In this document: positions 34,190 to 42,219 of the stretch, one piece after another
Layout of the letters: every line of letters begins with the position of its first letter
How positions within the stretch are numbered: the stretch's first letter is position 1
The notes under the pieces: model-generated
Seen by the model: only the letters and a program-made list of their open reading frames with translations
Told to the model about the DNA's origin: nothing
Databases searched by the model: none
Program-made: the position numbers and the translations under genes
Assembly (NCBI RefSeq): GCF_017948455.1
Contig: NZ_JAFFSU010000022.1
Span: 1 to 64,000, forward strand
Length of the DNA: 64,000 nt
Reading direction: 5' to 3'
Source of the DNA: Streptomyces sp. GESEQ-4
Lineage (GTDB): Bacteria; Actinomycetota; Actinomycetes; Streptomycetales; Streptomycetaceae

Positions 34190-35035
34190 CTACTTCAGGC
34201 CGGTGGTGGACATCCCGGCGACGAAACCGCGCTGGGCCACGAGGAAGATCAGCAGGATGGGGACGACGTACATCACGGAGCCCGCGGCAAGGAGGTTGTT
34301 GACGGGCAGCCCGCCGTCCGTGACGTAGGAGGTCATGATGGCGACGGAGAGCGTGGTCTTGTCGCTGGACAGGAGCAGCATCGGGGCGATGAAGTCGCCC
34401 CAGGTCCAGGTGAAGGCGATCACGAAGCTCGCGGACAGGACCGGCCAGGACTGCGGCAGGAAGATCCGCCAGAAGATCCCGGCGTAGCCGACGCCGTCGA
34501 TGATCGCTGCCTCCTCCAGTTCCTTCGGCATCCCGGCGAAGAACTGCCGGAAGAGGAAGACCAGATACGGGGCGGCCGACAGCCCCCACAGCACCCACGG
34601 CCAGTAGGTGTCGACCATGCCGACCTTCGCGAAGATGAGGTACGTCGGGAAGAGCGTGATCATCTGCGGCAGCATCATCGAGCCGAGCAGCACACCGAAG
34701 AGGATCTTCTTGCCGGGGGCGTTCAGGCGGGCGAAGCCGAAGCCGACCCAGGCGGAGCTCAGGGTGACGAGGGTGGCGTAGATCAGGGAGATGATGAGGG
34801 AATTGCGGGCGTAGCCGAGGAAGTCGATGGCGGTGAAGGCATCGGCGAAGTTGTGCCACTGGAAGTTCTCGGGCAGCCAGCGCACCGGGGAGGCCGCCAG
34901 TTCGGGCGTGGTCTTCAGACCGGTGATGACCAGCCAGCCGAAGGGGCCGAGCATCAGGCCGGTGACCACGACGAGCACGGTGTAGAGGACGAGACGGGAG
35001 GTGCGTACCTTGGGGGTCACGGTGGTGGCGGTCAC
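34190..35035 (-). CDS. Carbohydrate ABC transporter permease, MalG/CUT1 type
   Basis: 281 residues with six predicted membrane helices starting near residue 15 (LVLYTVLVVVTGLMLGPFGWL). The EAA loop ELEEAAIIDGVGYAGIFWRIFLPQS (near 190) docks the shared MsiK-type ATPase, which is encoded elsewhere in Streptomyces. Start is GTG 35035, giving a GTGA overlap with the upstream permease stop. With the MalF-type permease and the binding protein it forms an oligosaccharide importer placed directly before the GH28/lyase genes, so uptake of their unsaturated or galacturonic products is the likely job. Confidence 0.87.
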   Translation of the reverse strand: MTATTVTPKVRTSRLVLYTVLVVVTGLMLGPFGWLVITGLKTTPELAASPVRWLPENFQWHNFADAFTAIDFLGYARNSLIISLIYATLVTLSSAWVGFGFARLNAPGKKILFGVLLGSMMLPQMITLFPTYLIFAKVGMVDTYWPWVLWGLSAAPYLVFLFRQFFAGMPKELEEAAIIDGVGYAGIFWRIFLPQSWPVLSASFVIAFTWTWGDFIAPMLLLSSDKTTLSVAIMTSYVTDGGLPVNNLLAAGSVMYVVPILLIFLVAQRGFVAGMSTTGLK

Positions 35036-36030
35036 TTCTTCGCCTCCGGGTCGACGTTGTAGAACACCACACCGGACGTGAACTTGAAGATCAGGCCGGT
35101 CGCGATGAGGATCAGGACGAAGAGCACCCACAGGAGCGCGGAGGCGTAGCCGTAACGGCCGAGCGCGAAGTACTGCGCGAACACGTGCATCATGTACATG
35201 TAGTTGGACTGCGGGATCGAAGTGACCCCCGCCGGGGTGGCGTTGGCGGCGAGCAGCATCGGCATGATGGTCTGCACCGAGGCGATCATCCCGGTCACGG
35301 CCTGGAAGAGCAGGACCGGCGAGAGCAGCGGCACAGTGACGCTGCGGAAGGTCCGCCAGGCGCTCGCCCCGTCGATCCTGGCCGCCTCGTGGAGTTCGCG
35401 AGGCACGTCCTGGAGCCCGGCCAGCGAGATGATCATGATGTTTCCGGCCGCCCACAGCACCGTCATCAGAATCACGTAGCGGGCGTACGGGTCGTCGAGC
35501 CAGGCGATGGCGTCGATACCGAAGATGTTGAGGACGCCGTTGGTGGCGCCGGAGTCCCGGTTGAAGAGCTGCTTGAAGATGAGGCCCGCGCCAACCGGCG
35601 GTACCACGGCCGGGAGGTAGAGCAGGGTGCGCCACAGGCCGCGCGCCTTGAGCGGGCGGTTGACCAGGACCGCGAGCCCCATTCCGGCGATGATCGACAG
35701 CGGTACCGAGGTGATGGCGAACAGACCGGCGCGCCCCAGGGCGTCCCAGGTCACCGGGTCGGAGAGCAGCTCCTCGTAGTTGCCGAGGCCGACGTAGCGC
35801 CAGTTGGGCGAGATGCCGTCGAAGGTGGTGAAGCTCAGCCACAGCGCGTACGCCATCGGGCCGATGGTCAGCAGCAGGAAGCCGATGATCCAGGGCGAGG
35901 TGAACATGTAGAACGCCCGGTGCCGGCGGGCGGTCATGGAGGTGTGGGGCGCGTCGTCGGAGCGTACGGCCCCGGAGCGTGTGACGGCCCGTGGCCGCTC
36001 GGCGACCTCGGGGATCTGGCCGACTGTCAT
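35032..36030 (-). CDS. Carbohydrate ABC transporter permease, MalF/CUT1 type
   Basis: 332 residues. A hydrophilic N-terminus of about 38 residues precedes six membrane helices (first at FYMFTSPWIIGFLLLTIGPMAYALW). The EAA loop is ELHEAARIDGASAWRTFRSVTVP (near 220). It overlaps the binding-protein stop by 4 bp (ATGA) upstream and the MalG-type gene by 4 bp downstream, so the three importer genes are one tightly coupled operon. No ATPase gene is present, as usual for Streptomyces CUT1 systems. Confidence 0.88.
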   Translation of the reverse strand: MTVGQIPEVAERPRAVTRSGAVRSDDAPHTSMTARRHRAFYMFTSPWIIGFLLLTIGPMAYALWLSFTTFDGISPNWRYVGLGNYEELLSDPVTWDALGRAGLFAITSVPLSIIAGMGLAVLVNRPLKARGLWRTLLYLPAVVPPVGAGLIFKQLFNRDSGATNGVLNIFGIDAIAWLDDPYARYVILMTVLWAAGNIMIISLAGLQDVPRELHEAARIDGASAWRTFRSVTVPLLSPVLLFQAVTGMIASVQTIMPMLLAANATPAGVTSIPQSNYMYMMHVFAQYFALGRYGYASALLWVLFVLILIATGLIFKFTSGVVFYNVDPEAKK

Positions 36031-37376
36031 CCCACCTGCTCCTTACCGCGCTTCAGCTGCTCGTTGAGGGCCGAGTTGAGGCGTCCCGCCAGGCGGTCGA
36101 CGGAGATCTGGCCGTTCATCGCGGCCGGGATGACCTGGTTGATCAGGGCTTCGAAAGCGTCCCACTTGGCGTAGGGGGTGAAAGGAGTCACCGAGAAGTG
36201 CTCCAACTCGGCCTGCTGCACTTTGAGGACCCGCTTCTGGTAGTCCTCCTTCTGCGGCATCAGCGGGCGCAGCGACTTGAGCGTCGGTATCCCCCAGCCG
36301 CCCTCCGCGCGCGCCTTGGCCGGCGCTTCGCCGAAGAACCACTCGAAGACCCGCCAGGCGGCGTCCTTGTTGCGCGCCTTCTGCGGCATCCACAGGCCGG
36401 TGCCGGACTGGCAGGCACTGACCCGTGGGCCGCCCTCGAAGACGGGAGCGGGGGCGAGGCGGGACACCTCCGCCACCTTCGGATCTTCGTTGATCATGCC
36501 GCCGAGCCAGTAGCCGCTGCCGGACATGGCCATGCGGTTCGCGACGCAGGTGGGACCGTCCCAGGTGTCGGGGTTGGGCTGGATGAGACTCGGCCCGACC
36601 CTGGTCTTGGCGTACTCCACGTACCAGGTCAGGGCCTTGCGGGCCTCGGGGGTGGTGAAGTCGACCCGGCTGAAGTCCGCGGAGAAGAGGCTGCCTCCGG
36701 CGGTGGCCGTCAGGCTCGTCAGGAGGCCGGTGAGATTCACGCCGTTGTAGCTGCCGCCGTACACGGTCGTCTGGCCGTTCTTGCGCTGGACCAGGCGCTT
36801 GGCATTCTCCAGCCATTCCTCGTACGTGATCGGCTCGGTCTCGGAGGGGTGGTCGACGCCCCTCTTGTCGAAGAGCGCGGTGTTGTACCAGAACATCGAG
36901 TCCTGGGAGAAGTCCTTCGCCATGCCGTAGCGGGGGCCCCTGCCCTGGGTCGTGCCGTCGTACCGCCACACGTCGTTGGCCGAGTCCAGGTCGTCGGTCC
37001 TGAGGATGGTCGACCTGGCGAAGTACGGGTCCAGGTCCTCTGCCACACCCCGGGCGGCGAAGTACGGCGCGTCCAGGGCGCCGAGGCCGCGGACGAGGTC
37101 CGGCGGATTGCCGCTGGTGAGCATCGCGATCAGCCGGGTGATGTCGTTCTTCACCACGGTGATCCCGATGCCGAGTTCCTTCCGGGCCTGCTGGATCAAC
37201 TCCGTGGAGATGTCGTCGAGTTCGACCATCATCGTGATGTTCTCGCCGCCGCCGGGTGCGGCTCCCGCGGTCGACAGGGCGCAGCCGCTGAGGGCCGCCA
37301 CTCCGGCCGAGGCGCCTCCTGCGGACAGGGCGAGGAATCGGCGGCGGCTCGGGGAGGCACCGGGGCGGGGGTGCAT
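36027..37376 (-). CDS. Extracellular solute-binding lipoprotein of CUT1 importer
   Basis: 449 residues. The signal combines a twin-arginine motif (SPSRRRFLALSAGG) with a lipobox (LSGC near residue 34), so it is a Tat-targeted lipoprotein. The mature part has the MalE-like two-lobe fold with ITMMVELDDISTELIQQA, TYEEWLENAKRLV and a late AWRVFEWFFG segment. ATG 37376 is preferred (GAGAGG upstream) over an upstream in-frame start at 37403. First gene of the importer operon. A perfect palindrome GACAACCGGTTGTC lies 23 bp upstream of its start, which points to LacI repression. Confidence 0.86.
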   Translation of the reverse strand: MHPRPGASPSRRRFLALSAGGASAGVAALSGCALSTAGAAPGGGENITMMVELDDISTELIQQARKELGIGITVVKNDITRLIAMLTSGNPPDLVRGLGALDAPYFAARGVAEDLDPYFARSTILRTDDLDSANDVWRYDGTTQGRGPRYGMAKDFSQDSMFWYNTALFDKRGVDHPSETEPITYEEWLENAKRLVQRKNGQTTVYGGSYNGVNLTGLLTSLTATAGGSLFSADFSRVDFTTPEARKALTWYVEYAKTRVGPSLIQPNPDTWDGPTCVANRMAMSGSGYWLGGMINEDPKVAEVSRLAPAPVFEGGPRVSACQSGTGLWMPQKARNKDAAWRVFEWFFGEAPAKARAEGGWGIPTLKSLRPLMPQKEDYQKRVLKVQQAELEHFSVTPFTPYAKWDAFEALINQVIPAAMNGQISVDRLAGRLNSALNEQLKRGKEQVG

Positions 37377-37398
37377 GAGGGCACCGCCTCTCACGTCA

Positions 37399-37412
37399 GA
37401 CAACCGGTTGTC
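37399..37412. promoter_or_regulatory. Perfect LacI-type palindrome GACAACCGGTTGTC
   Basis: A 14-bp perfect palindrome with the AACCGGTT core, 22 bp upstream of the importer binding-protein gene. Together with 25001-25014 and 37588-37601 it defines a common operator for the two paralogous LacI proteins (25053, 39405). Confidence 0.7.
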
Positions 37413-37469
37413 AGGCAGTGGGGCAGAGCTTCTTCCTGTACGGAAACCGCGTCAAGACTCTGGGCGAAC

Positions 37470-37477
37470 TTTCGAAA
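37470..37477. promoter_or_regulatory. Palindrome TTTCGAAA in the importer/dehydrogenase gap
   Basis: ACTTTCGAAAAG contains TTTCGAAA. The same 8-mer occurs at 44119-44126 near the third lacI gene. It may be a second repressor site, or chance in an AT-richer promoter region. Confidence 0.3.
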
Positions 37478-37587
37478 AGACTGTGTAACGTGGGTGACAT
37501 GAGGTGGGGCGCCGAAGGGGCCCTCCGAAGGACGGCTTGATCATCGTCTTCGGCGGGGCGTGGGCGGGTGCTCTCCGTGGAGATTTC

Positions 37588-37601
37588 GGGAACCGGTTGC
37601 C
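37588..37601. promoter_or_regulatory. LacI-type operator GGGAACCGGTTGCC
   Basis: Identical over 14 bases to the site at 25001-25014 in front of lacI. It lies in the 420-bp divergent region between the importer operon (minus) and the dehydrogenase gene (plus). The rest of that region is non-coding; small open frames in it lack codon bias or homology. Confidence 0.65.
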
Positions 37602-37720
37602 GCGAGAGGGTTCCGGTACAGAAATTGGAGTAACCGATTTCTGCATCTGCTGCCTCGTCCTGTTCTGCATGCGTGTACGCCGCAGAAACGGCTCGGAGAA
37701 ACTCCACTCCGTCCAACTGA

Positions 37721-37775
37721 TTGACCCGCCGTTCTCGGCAGATCTACCGTAGAAGGCGCTTTCTGAAAACGTTTC
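37721..37775 (+). promoter_or_regulatory. Promoter and operator for the hydroxyacid dehydrogenase gene
   Basis: TTGACC (37721-37726) and TACCGT (37745-37750), 18 bp apart, resemble a principal-sigma promoter. GAAAACGTTTC (37765-37775), with palindromic core AAACGTTT, lies just downstream where a LacI repressor would block clearance. The gene starts at 37797, after AGGAGAGTC. Confidence 0.55.
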
Positions 37776-37796
37776 TATCAGCATGTCAGGAGAGTC

Positions 37797-38810
37797 ATGC
37801 CCAGCCCGCACCCGCCGAGGGCCGTGTTCGCGATGGATCCGGTGCACCTCCCCCTGCTCTTCCCTCCGCCGCTGATGGCCCGGCTGAAGCAGGCGTCCGA
37901 CATCGACCCCGCCCTCGTCGTGCAGGACCTCACCGACCCGAGGACGGCTGGCGCCCTCGCCCGGGCCGAGGTGCTGATCACCGGCTGGGGCTGCCCCCAC
38001 CTGGACGCCGACGCGCTAGTGGCCGCACCCGAGTTGCGCACCGTCCTGCACGCGGCGGGCTCGGTCCGTTCGCTGATCGGTGACGCCCTGTGGAAGCACG
38101 GCGTCACCGTCTCCAGCGCGGTGACCGGCAACGCGCTGCCGGTCGCGGAGTACACGCTCGCGATGATCCTGCTCGCCGGGAAGGACACCTTCACGCACCG
38201 CGAGCGCTTCCGCGCCACGCACACCTACCCGACCAACGAGGAGACCGCCTCCACCGGCAACGTCGGCCGCCGGATCGGCGTCATCGGCGCCTCGCGTGTG
38301 GGCAGACGGTTGCTGGAGCTACTGCGGCCCTTCGACTTCACCGTGCTGCTGCACGATCCTTACGTCAGCCCCGCCGAGGCCGCCGAACTCGGGGCCCAGC
38401 TGCTGTCGTTGGAGGACCTCCTGCGGCACAGCGACATCGTCAGCCTGCACGCCCCCGACATCCCCGAGACCTACCGGATGCTCGACGGCGACCGGCTCGC
38501 CCTCATCCGGGACGGCGGCGTACTGATCAACACCTCCCGCGGCGCCCTGGTCGACCACAACGCGCTCACCGACGAGCTGGTCTCCGGCCGGCTGCACGCC
38601 ATCCTCGATGTCACGGAGCCCGAGCCGCTTCCTGCTGGATCGCCGCTGTACCGACTGCCCAACGTGTTCCTCACGCCGCACATCGCCGGGTCGCTCGGGA
38701 ACGAGTTGGAGCGGCTGGGGCGGATTGTGGTGGAGGAGATGGAGCGGGTGGGTGGGGGGGATGCGTTGGTGCATGAGGTGCGGGTGGGGGATTTGGGGCG
38801 GGTGGCTTGA
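37797..38810 (+). CDS. D-2-hydroxyacid dehydrogenase
   Basis: 337 residues with the D-isomer-specific dehydrogenase layout. Catalytic-domain halves flank an NAD(H)-binding Rossmann domain (about 150-295). The dinucleotide loop reads RRIGVIGASRVGRRL, a slight variant of GxGxxG. Catalytic Arg is in INTSRGALVD, Glu in DVTEPEPLP and His in LTPHIAGS. It would reduce or oxidise a 2-hydroxy/2-keto acid, plausibly an intermediate of sugar-acid (uronate) breakdown given its place beside the pectin-type genes. An AGGAG site lies about 7 bases before ATG 37797. The promoter region holds LacI-type palindromes. Confidence 0.87.
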   Translation: MPSPHPPRAVFAMDPVHLPLLFPPPLMARLKQASDIDPALVVQDLTDPRTAGALARAEVLITGWGCPHLDADALVAAPELRTVLHAAGSVRSLIGDALWKHGVTVSSAVTGNALPVAEYTLAMILLAGKDTFTHRERFRATHTYPTNEETASTGNVGRRIGVIGASRVGRRLLELLRPFDFTVLLHDPYVSPAEAAELGAQLLSLEDLLRHSDIVSLHAPDIPETYRMLDGDRLALIRDGGVLINTSRGALVDHNALTDELVSGRLHAILDVTEPEPLPAGSPLYRLPNVFLTPHIAGSLGNELERLGRIVVEEMERVGGGDALVHEVRVGDLGRVA

Positions 38811-38867
38811 GGGTGGGGCGGTGCGGTGGCGCCGGGGGCCTTGCAGGGAGCGGTGCGGGGGCGCCGG

Positions 38868-39110
38868 GGGGCCTTGCAGGCGGCGGCACGATCATGCCGT
38901 GCAGCCTTGCAGGCGAGGGCACCTTCACGCCGAGCAGCCTTGCAGGCGACGGCACGATCACGCCGAGCAGCCTTGCAAGCGACGGCACCTTCACGCCGAG
39001 CAGCCTTGCAGGCGACGGCACCATCACCCCGAGCAGCCCTGCAGGCGACGGCACCATCACCCCGAGCAGCCCTGCAGGCGACGGCACCATCACCCCGAGC
39101 AGCCCTGCAG
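38868..39110. repeat. 33-bp tandem repeat array, about 7 copies
   Basis: Seven consecutive 33-bp units at 38868, 38901, 38934, 38967, 39000, 39033 and 39066, plus a 12-base partial unit. The consensus starts GCAGCCTTGCAGGCGACGGC and ends CACCCCGA. The last three units are nearly identical, the first is most diverged, and a degenerate half-unit lies further upstream. The period is a multiple of three, so frames stay open on both strands with 11-residue repeats. There is no start signal or codon bias, and it is treated as non-coding. The 594-bp space between 38810 and 39405 holds this array and the hairpin at 39157. Confidence 0.85.
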
Positions 39111-39156
39111 CTGGCGTGCCGAATGTCTGGCTCGGTCGCCTTCGGGGGCGCTTACT

Positions 39157-39224
39157 GCCGGTGTCGAGACGGCGATCGTGCTCAGCGCTCCGCGCCTCCG
39201 CGCGTTCGCCGTCTCGACACCGGC
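39157..39224. repeat. Perfect 19-bp inverted repeat (large stem-loop)
   Basis: GCCGGTGTCGAGACGGCGA (39157-39175) is exactly reverse-complementary to 39206-39224, around a 30-base GC-rich loop. A GGGGGCGC block just outside on the left can pair with GC-rich sequence right of the stem after a bulge. It follows the 33-bp array. It could be a terminator, an end pair of a small degenerate element, or a recombination structure. Confidence 0.6.
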
Positions 39225-39404
39225 GCGCCCCCTGCGGCTCCCTCGCGGCCGGCGCGTGGGACCAGTGGGGGTTGGTGGGCCCTTGCCCGGGGTTGGGCGC
39301 AGGCTCGGTGGGCCGGAGTATGCATGGGATACGGTTTCTGTACCGGCGTCGGGCAGGTGCTGGCGTGGGTGGGACGAGGTTATGACGGTGAAGGAGCCGC
39401 AGGG

Positions 39405-40493
39405 GTGAGTCAGCGCAGGGCGTCTTCTGACGTCGGTCGGGCCACCATCCGGGACGTGGCGGAGCGGGCGGGTGTTTCGGTCGCGAGTGTGTCGCGCGTT
39501 CTGTCCGGCAACTACCCGGTGTCGGAGGATCTGCGGCGTCGTGTGATGAAGGTCGTCCGGGACCTGGACTACGTCACGAACGCCCACGCCCGTTCGCTGG
39601 CCGGCGGTGGTACGCCCACGGTGGCCATCCTGATCGACAACATCACCGGTGCCGCGTTCGCCCACGTGGCCAAGGGCGTCGAGGGCGCCGCCACGCTCCG
39701 GGGCTGGCTCTCTCTGGTCGGCACCACCGGGAACGACCCCGAGCGGGAACTCGCCCTGATCAACCTCATGCGCCAGCAGGGCGTCGCCGCGGTGGTTCTG
39801 CTCGGCGGTGCCTATGACCACGACGAGTACCAGCTGCGCATGGCCCGTTTCGCCCGCTCCCTCGACGCGGCCGGGTCCCATCTCGTCCTGGTGGGCCGGC
39901 CGTCCCTGGAAGGCGACGTGCCGGCGACTACGGTCGACTACGACAACGAGGGCGGCGCCTACGCGATGGCGAGCCATCTGCTGTCGGCCGGTCACCGCAA
40001 GGTCCTCGTCCTGCCCGGCGACGCCGAATTCAGCACCGCCCGGGGTCGGTTGAAGGGGGCACAGCGCGCCTTCGAGGCGTACGGCGTGCCCTTCGACCCG
40101 GGCATGGTGCGGTACGGCCCGTACGACTACCAGCACGGGTACGGGGCCGTGGAGGCAAGCCTGCGGGACGGGCTGGACTTCACGGCCGTGCTCGCCGGGA
40201 CCGATGTGCTCGCCGCGGGCGCGATGCAGGCCCTGCGCGCGGCCGGGCTCAGGGTTCCCGAGGACGTGTCGATCGTCGGCTACGACGACATCCCGCTCGC
40301 CTCCCAGCTCACACCCCAACTGACCACCGTGCACGTGCCGTACGAGGAGATGGGCCGCGTCGCGCTACGGGCGGTGGCCGACCGGCGCGAGGGCAACGCC
40401 GGCCGCGGCAAGGGCAGCGACGGCGACCATCTGGTGCTGGGCACCCATGTCGTCGTACGCAACTCCGTGCAGCCGCCTGCCCGGCGCGATTGA
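39405..40493 (+). CDS. LacI-family transcriptional regulator
   Basis: 362 residues from GTG 39405 (AAGGAG 8 bases upstream). The HTH and hinge are at about 14-65 (ATIRDVAERAGVSVASVSRVLSG...AHARSLAG) and the effector-binding domain at about 68-345. GYDDIPLASQLTPQLTTVHVPYEE and the C-terminal GTHVVVRNSV match the paralogue at 25053. The recognition helix differs at two positions (VAS versus STV), so operator preference may overlap but not be identical. It is followed by an ABC importer operon on the same strand and is a good candidate repressor of that importer and of the importer at 34190-37376. Confidence 0.9.
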   Translation: MSQRRASSDVGRATIRDVAERAGVSVASVSRVLSGNYPVSEDLRRRVMKVVRDLDYVTNAHARSLAGGGTPTVAILIDNITGAAFAHVAKGVEGAATLRGWLSLVGTTGNDPERELALINLMRQQGVAAVVLLGGAYDHDEYQLRMARFARSLDAAGSHLVLVGRPSLEGDVPATTVDYDNEGGAYAMASHLLSAGHRKVLVLPGDAEFSTARGRLKGAQRAFEAYGVPFDPGMVRYGPYDYQHGYGAVEASLRDGLDFTAVLAGTDVLAAGAMQALRAAGLRVPEDVSIVGYDDIPLASQLTPQLTTVHVPYEEMGRVALRAVADRREGNAGRGKGSDGDHLVLGTHVVVRNSVQPPARRD

Positions 40494-40873
40494 CGGGCGG
40501 ATGGATCGGCGTTCGTTACGTAAGCGTTTTCCGAAGGTTTTGCCGCGTCGAGGGCGGGAGCTTCGAGAACGTTCTCAGCGGCCGGTCGAGGCGGTGCGTA
40601 CCGCCGCTGAGCTGGTCACTTGTCCTCCTGTCCGCGATCGCTCGGTGCGCGTTCAGGCATAACTTCCTGGACCGACCCGCGTAACAAAAGTTCCGCACCC
40701 CTCTTGCTATGCGCGCAGGCGTCGGCCTACCGTCCCTGCAACCGCTTACTACAGCTTCCGCTTGGCCGACCCCCCGCAACCGCGAGCCGCCGGTTTCCGG
40801 CCGCCGTTCCTGGCCAGCCCACCGAGCCGCCGCCGTTCTGCAAGAACGCCCTCATCCGAAGGATCACGGTCAG
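40494..40873 (+). promoter_or_regulatory. Importer promoter region with several LacI-type sites
   Basis: This 380-bp non-coding gap precedes the importer operon. It holds GAGAACGTTCTC (perfect 12-bp palindrome, 40565-40576), a TAAGCGTTTTC half-site near 40520 and GCAACCGCTTAC near 40738. A promoter-like pair TTGCTA (40704-40709) and TACCGT (40728-40733) has 18-bp spacing, the same -10 and spacing as at 37721. The GCAACCGCTTAC site begins about 5 bp after the -10. Confidence 0.5.
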
Positions 40874-42208
40874 ATGAACTTCACCATTCCCCGGAGAAGG
40901 TTCGCCTCCGCCGCCGTCGCGGGTATCGCCCTCGCAGGTCTGCTCTCCGCCTGCGGTGGGTCCGGCTCCGACTCCGGGGAGGACTCCTCGGGTCCGGTCA
41001 CCCTGGACTTCTGGGGCTGGGCCAACGGCCAGGAGGCCGTCGTCAAGGCGTTCAACGCCAGTCACAAGGACGTCCAGCTCAAGTACACGAAGGTCACCGA
41101 CCAGTTGACCATGCAGAAGCAGCTGACCAACGCGGTCAAGGCGGGGAACGCGCCCTGTCTGGTGCAGAACACCGGCGAGTACGTGACGAGTTGGGTGTCC
41201 CAGGGCGCGCTCGCCGACATCACGGAGTACGTCGAGGGTGAAAAAGGCAAGTTCAATCCTGGGGCCTGGACGACCGCTCAGGTGCAGGGCAAGTTCTACG
41301 GCGTCCCCACCAGCTCCTCGCCGAACTTCACGATCTACCGCACCGACATCTTCGAGAAGTACGGCATCGAGCCCCCGGCGACCTGGGACGACTTCATCGC
41401 CGCGGGCAAGGAGCTGAAGAAGCACAACGTCAAGATCACCAACTACGCCGGTGAGGACCCGAGCACCCTGGAGGTGCTGGCCATGCAGGCCGGGGCGCAC
41501 TGGTACTCGATCGACGGCGACGCCTGGAAGGTGGACTTCCAGGACGCGGGCACGCTGAAGGCCGCGAAGGTGATCCAGGAGGTCATCGACAACGACCTCA
41601 ACTCGAAGCTGTCCTTCGCCGACTACGCCGCCGTGCAGCGCAATTACGACAACGGCTCCACCGCGACCCGGCAGATCTCGACCTGGCAGATGGCCGGCAT
41701 GGTGCAGAACTTCACCAAGTCGTTCGGCGACTGGGCGCTCTCGCCGTGGCCGACGTTCAAGGGTGAGGCGGCCAAGACCCCGGCGGGCACCAATCTGACC
41801 GCCAGTGTGACCCTGGTGACCGAGGACTGCGCGAGCCGGCAGCAGGCAGCGGAGGCGGCTCTGTGGATGTCCACCGACACCACCGCGGTCAAGACGATGG
41901 CGAGCCCGGAGACCGGTAACGGCGTGATGCCGGCGCTGGCCGACAGTGACACGTACGTCCCCGAGGCGATCTCCGAGAAGCTGCTCGGCACGAACTACGA
42001 GCCTGCGCAGAAGGTCGTCAAGGACAGCCTGGGCACCGTCACCACCGACTGGACCTTCGGCCCGAACTGGACCGCCATGTTCACGGAGATGCAGGCCGGC
42101 TGGGCCAAGGTCGTCAGCAAGGAGCAGAAGGTCACCGATCTGCTCGCGCACATGCAGGAGTGGACGGTCAAGGATCTGAAGTCCCGCGGTATCAGCGTCA
42201 AGGGCTGA
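40874..42208 (+). CDS. Extracellular sugar-binding lipoprotein of second CUT1 importer
   Basis: 444 residues. The signal has PRRRFASAAVAGIALAGLLSAC with lipobox LSAC near 27. The mature domain starts VTLDFWGWANGQEAVVKAFN, typical of cluster 1 (MalE-like) binding proteins, with TWDDFIAAGKELKKHN, a Trp-rich middle and an AEAALWMSTD helix. GAAGGA about 12 bases before ATG 40874. It shares little obvious sequence with the binding protein at 36027, so the two importers probably take different oligosaccharides. First gene of a three-gene operon downstream of a lacI gene. Confidence 0.87.
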   Translation: MNFTIPRRRFASAAVAGIALAGLLSACGGSGSDSGEDSSGPVTLDFWGWANGQEAVVKAFNASHKDVQLKYTKVTDQLTMQKQLTNAVKAGNAPCLVQNTGEYVTSWVSQGALADITEYVEGEKGKFNPGAWTTAQVQGKFYGVPTSSSPNFTIYRTDIFEKYGIEPPATWDDFIAAGKELKKHNVKITNYAGEDPSTLEVLAMQAGAHWYSIDGDAWKVDFQDAGTLKAAKVIQEVIDNDLNSKLSFADYAAVQRNYDNGSTATRQISTWQMAGMVQNFTKSFGDWALSPWPTFKGEAAKTPAGTNLTASVTLVTEDCASRQQAAEAALWMSTDTTAVKTMASPETGNGVMPALADSDTYVPEAISEKLLGTNYEPAQKVVKDSLGTVTTDWTFGPNWTAMFTEMQAGWAKVVSKEQKVTDLLAHMQEWTVKDLKSRGISVKG

Positions 42209-42219
42209 GGCACTTCCAC

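Noticed and set aside
37504..37752. 82-codon frame in the importer/dehydrogenase divergent region
   Set aside because: Overlaps the operators and the proposed promoter, has no ribosome-binding site and no recognisable similarity.
38671..39093. Minus-strand frame coding repeated MVPSPAGLLGV-like units across the tandem repeat
   Set aside because: The frame stays open only because the 33-bp period is divisible by three. There is no ribosome-binding site or homology, and it extends into the dehydrogenase gene.
38868..39110. Tandem array considered as a CRISPR
   Set aside because: Units are directly adjacent with no unique spacers, and no cas genes are present.
38807..39385. Plus-strand 192-codon frame across the tandem array, overlapping the dehydrogenase stop
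   Set aside because: Start overlap is suggestive, but codon bias disappears outside the repeat and the product is pure 11-residue repeats. Kept as a non-coding repeat.
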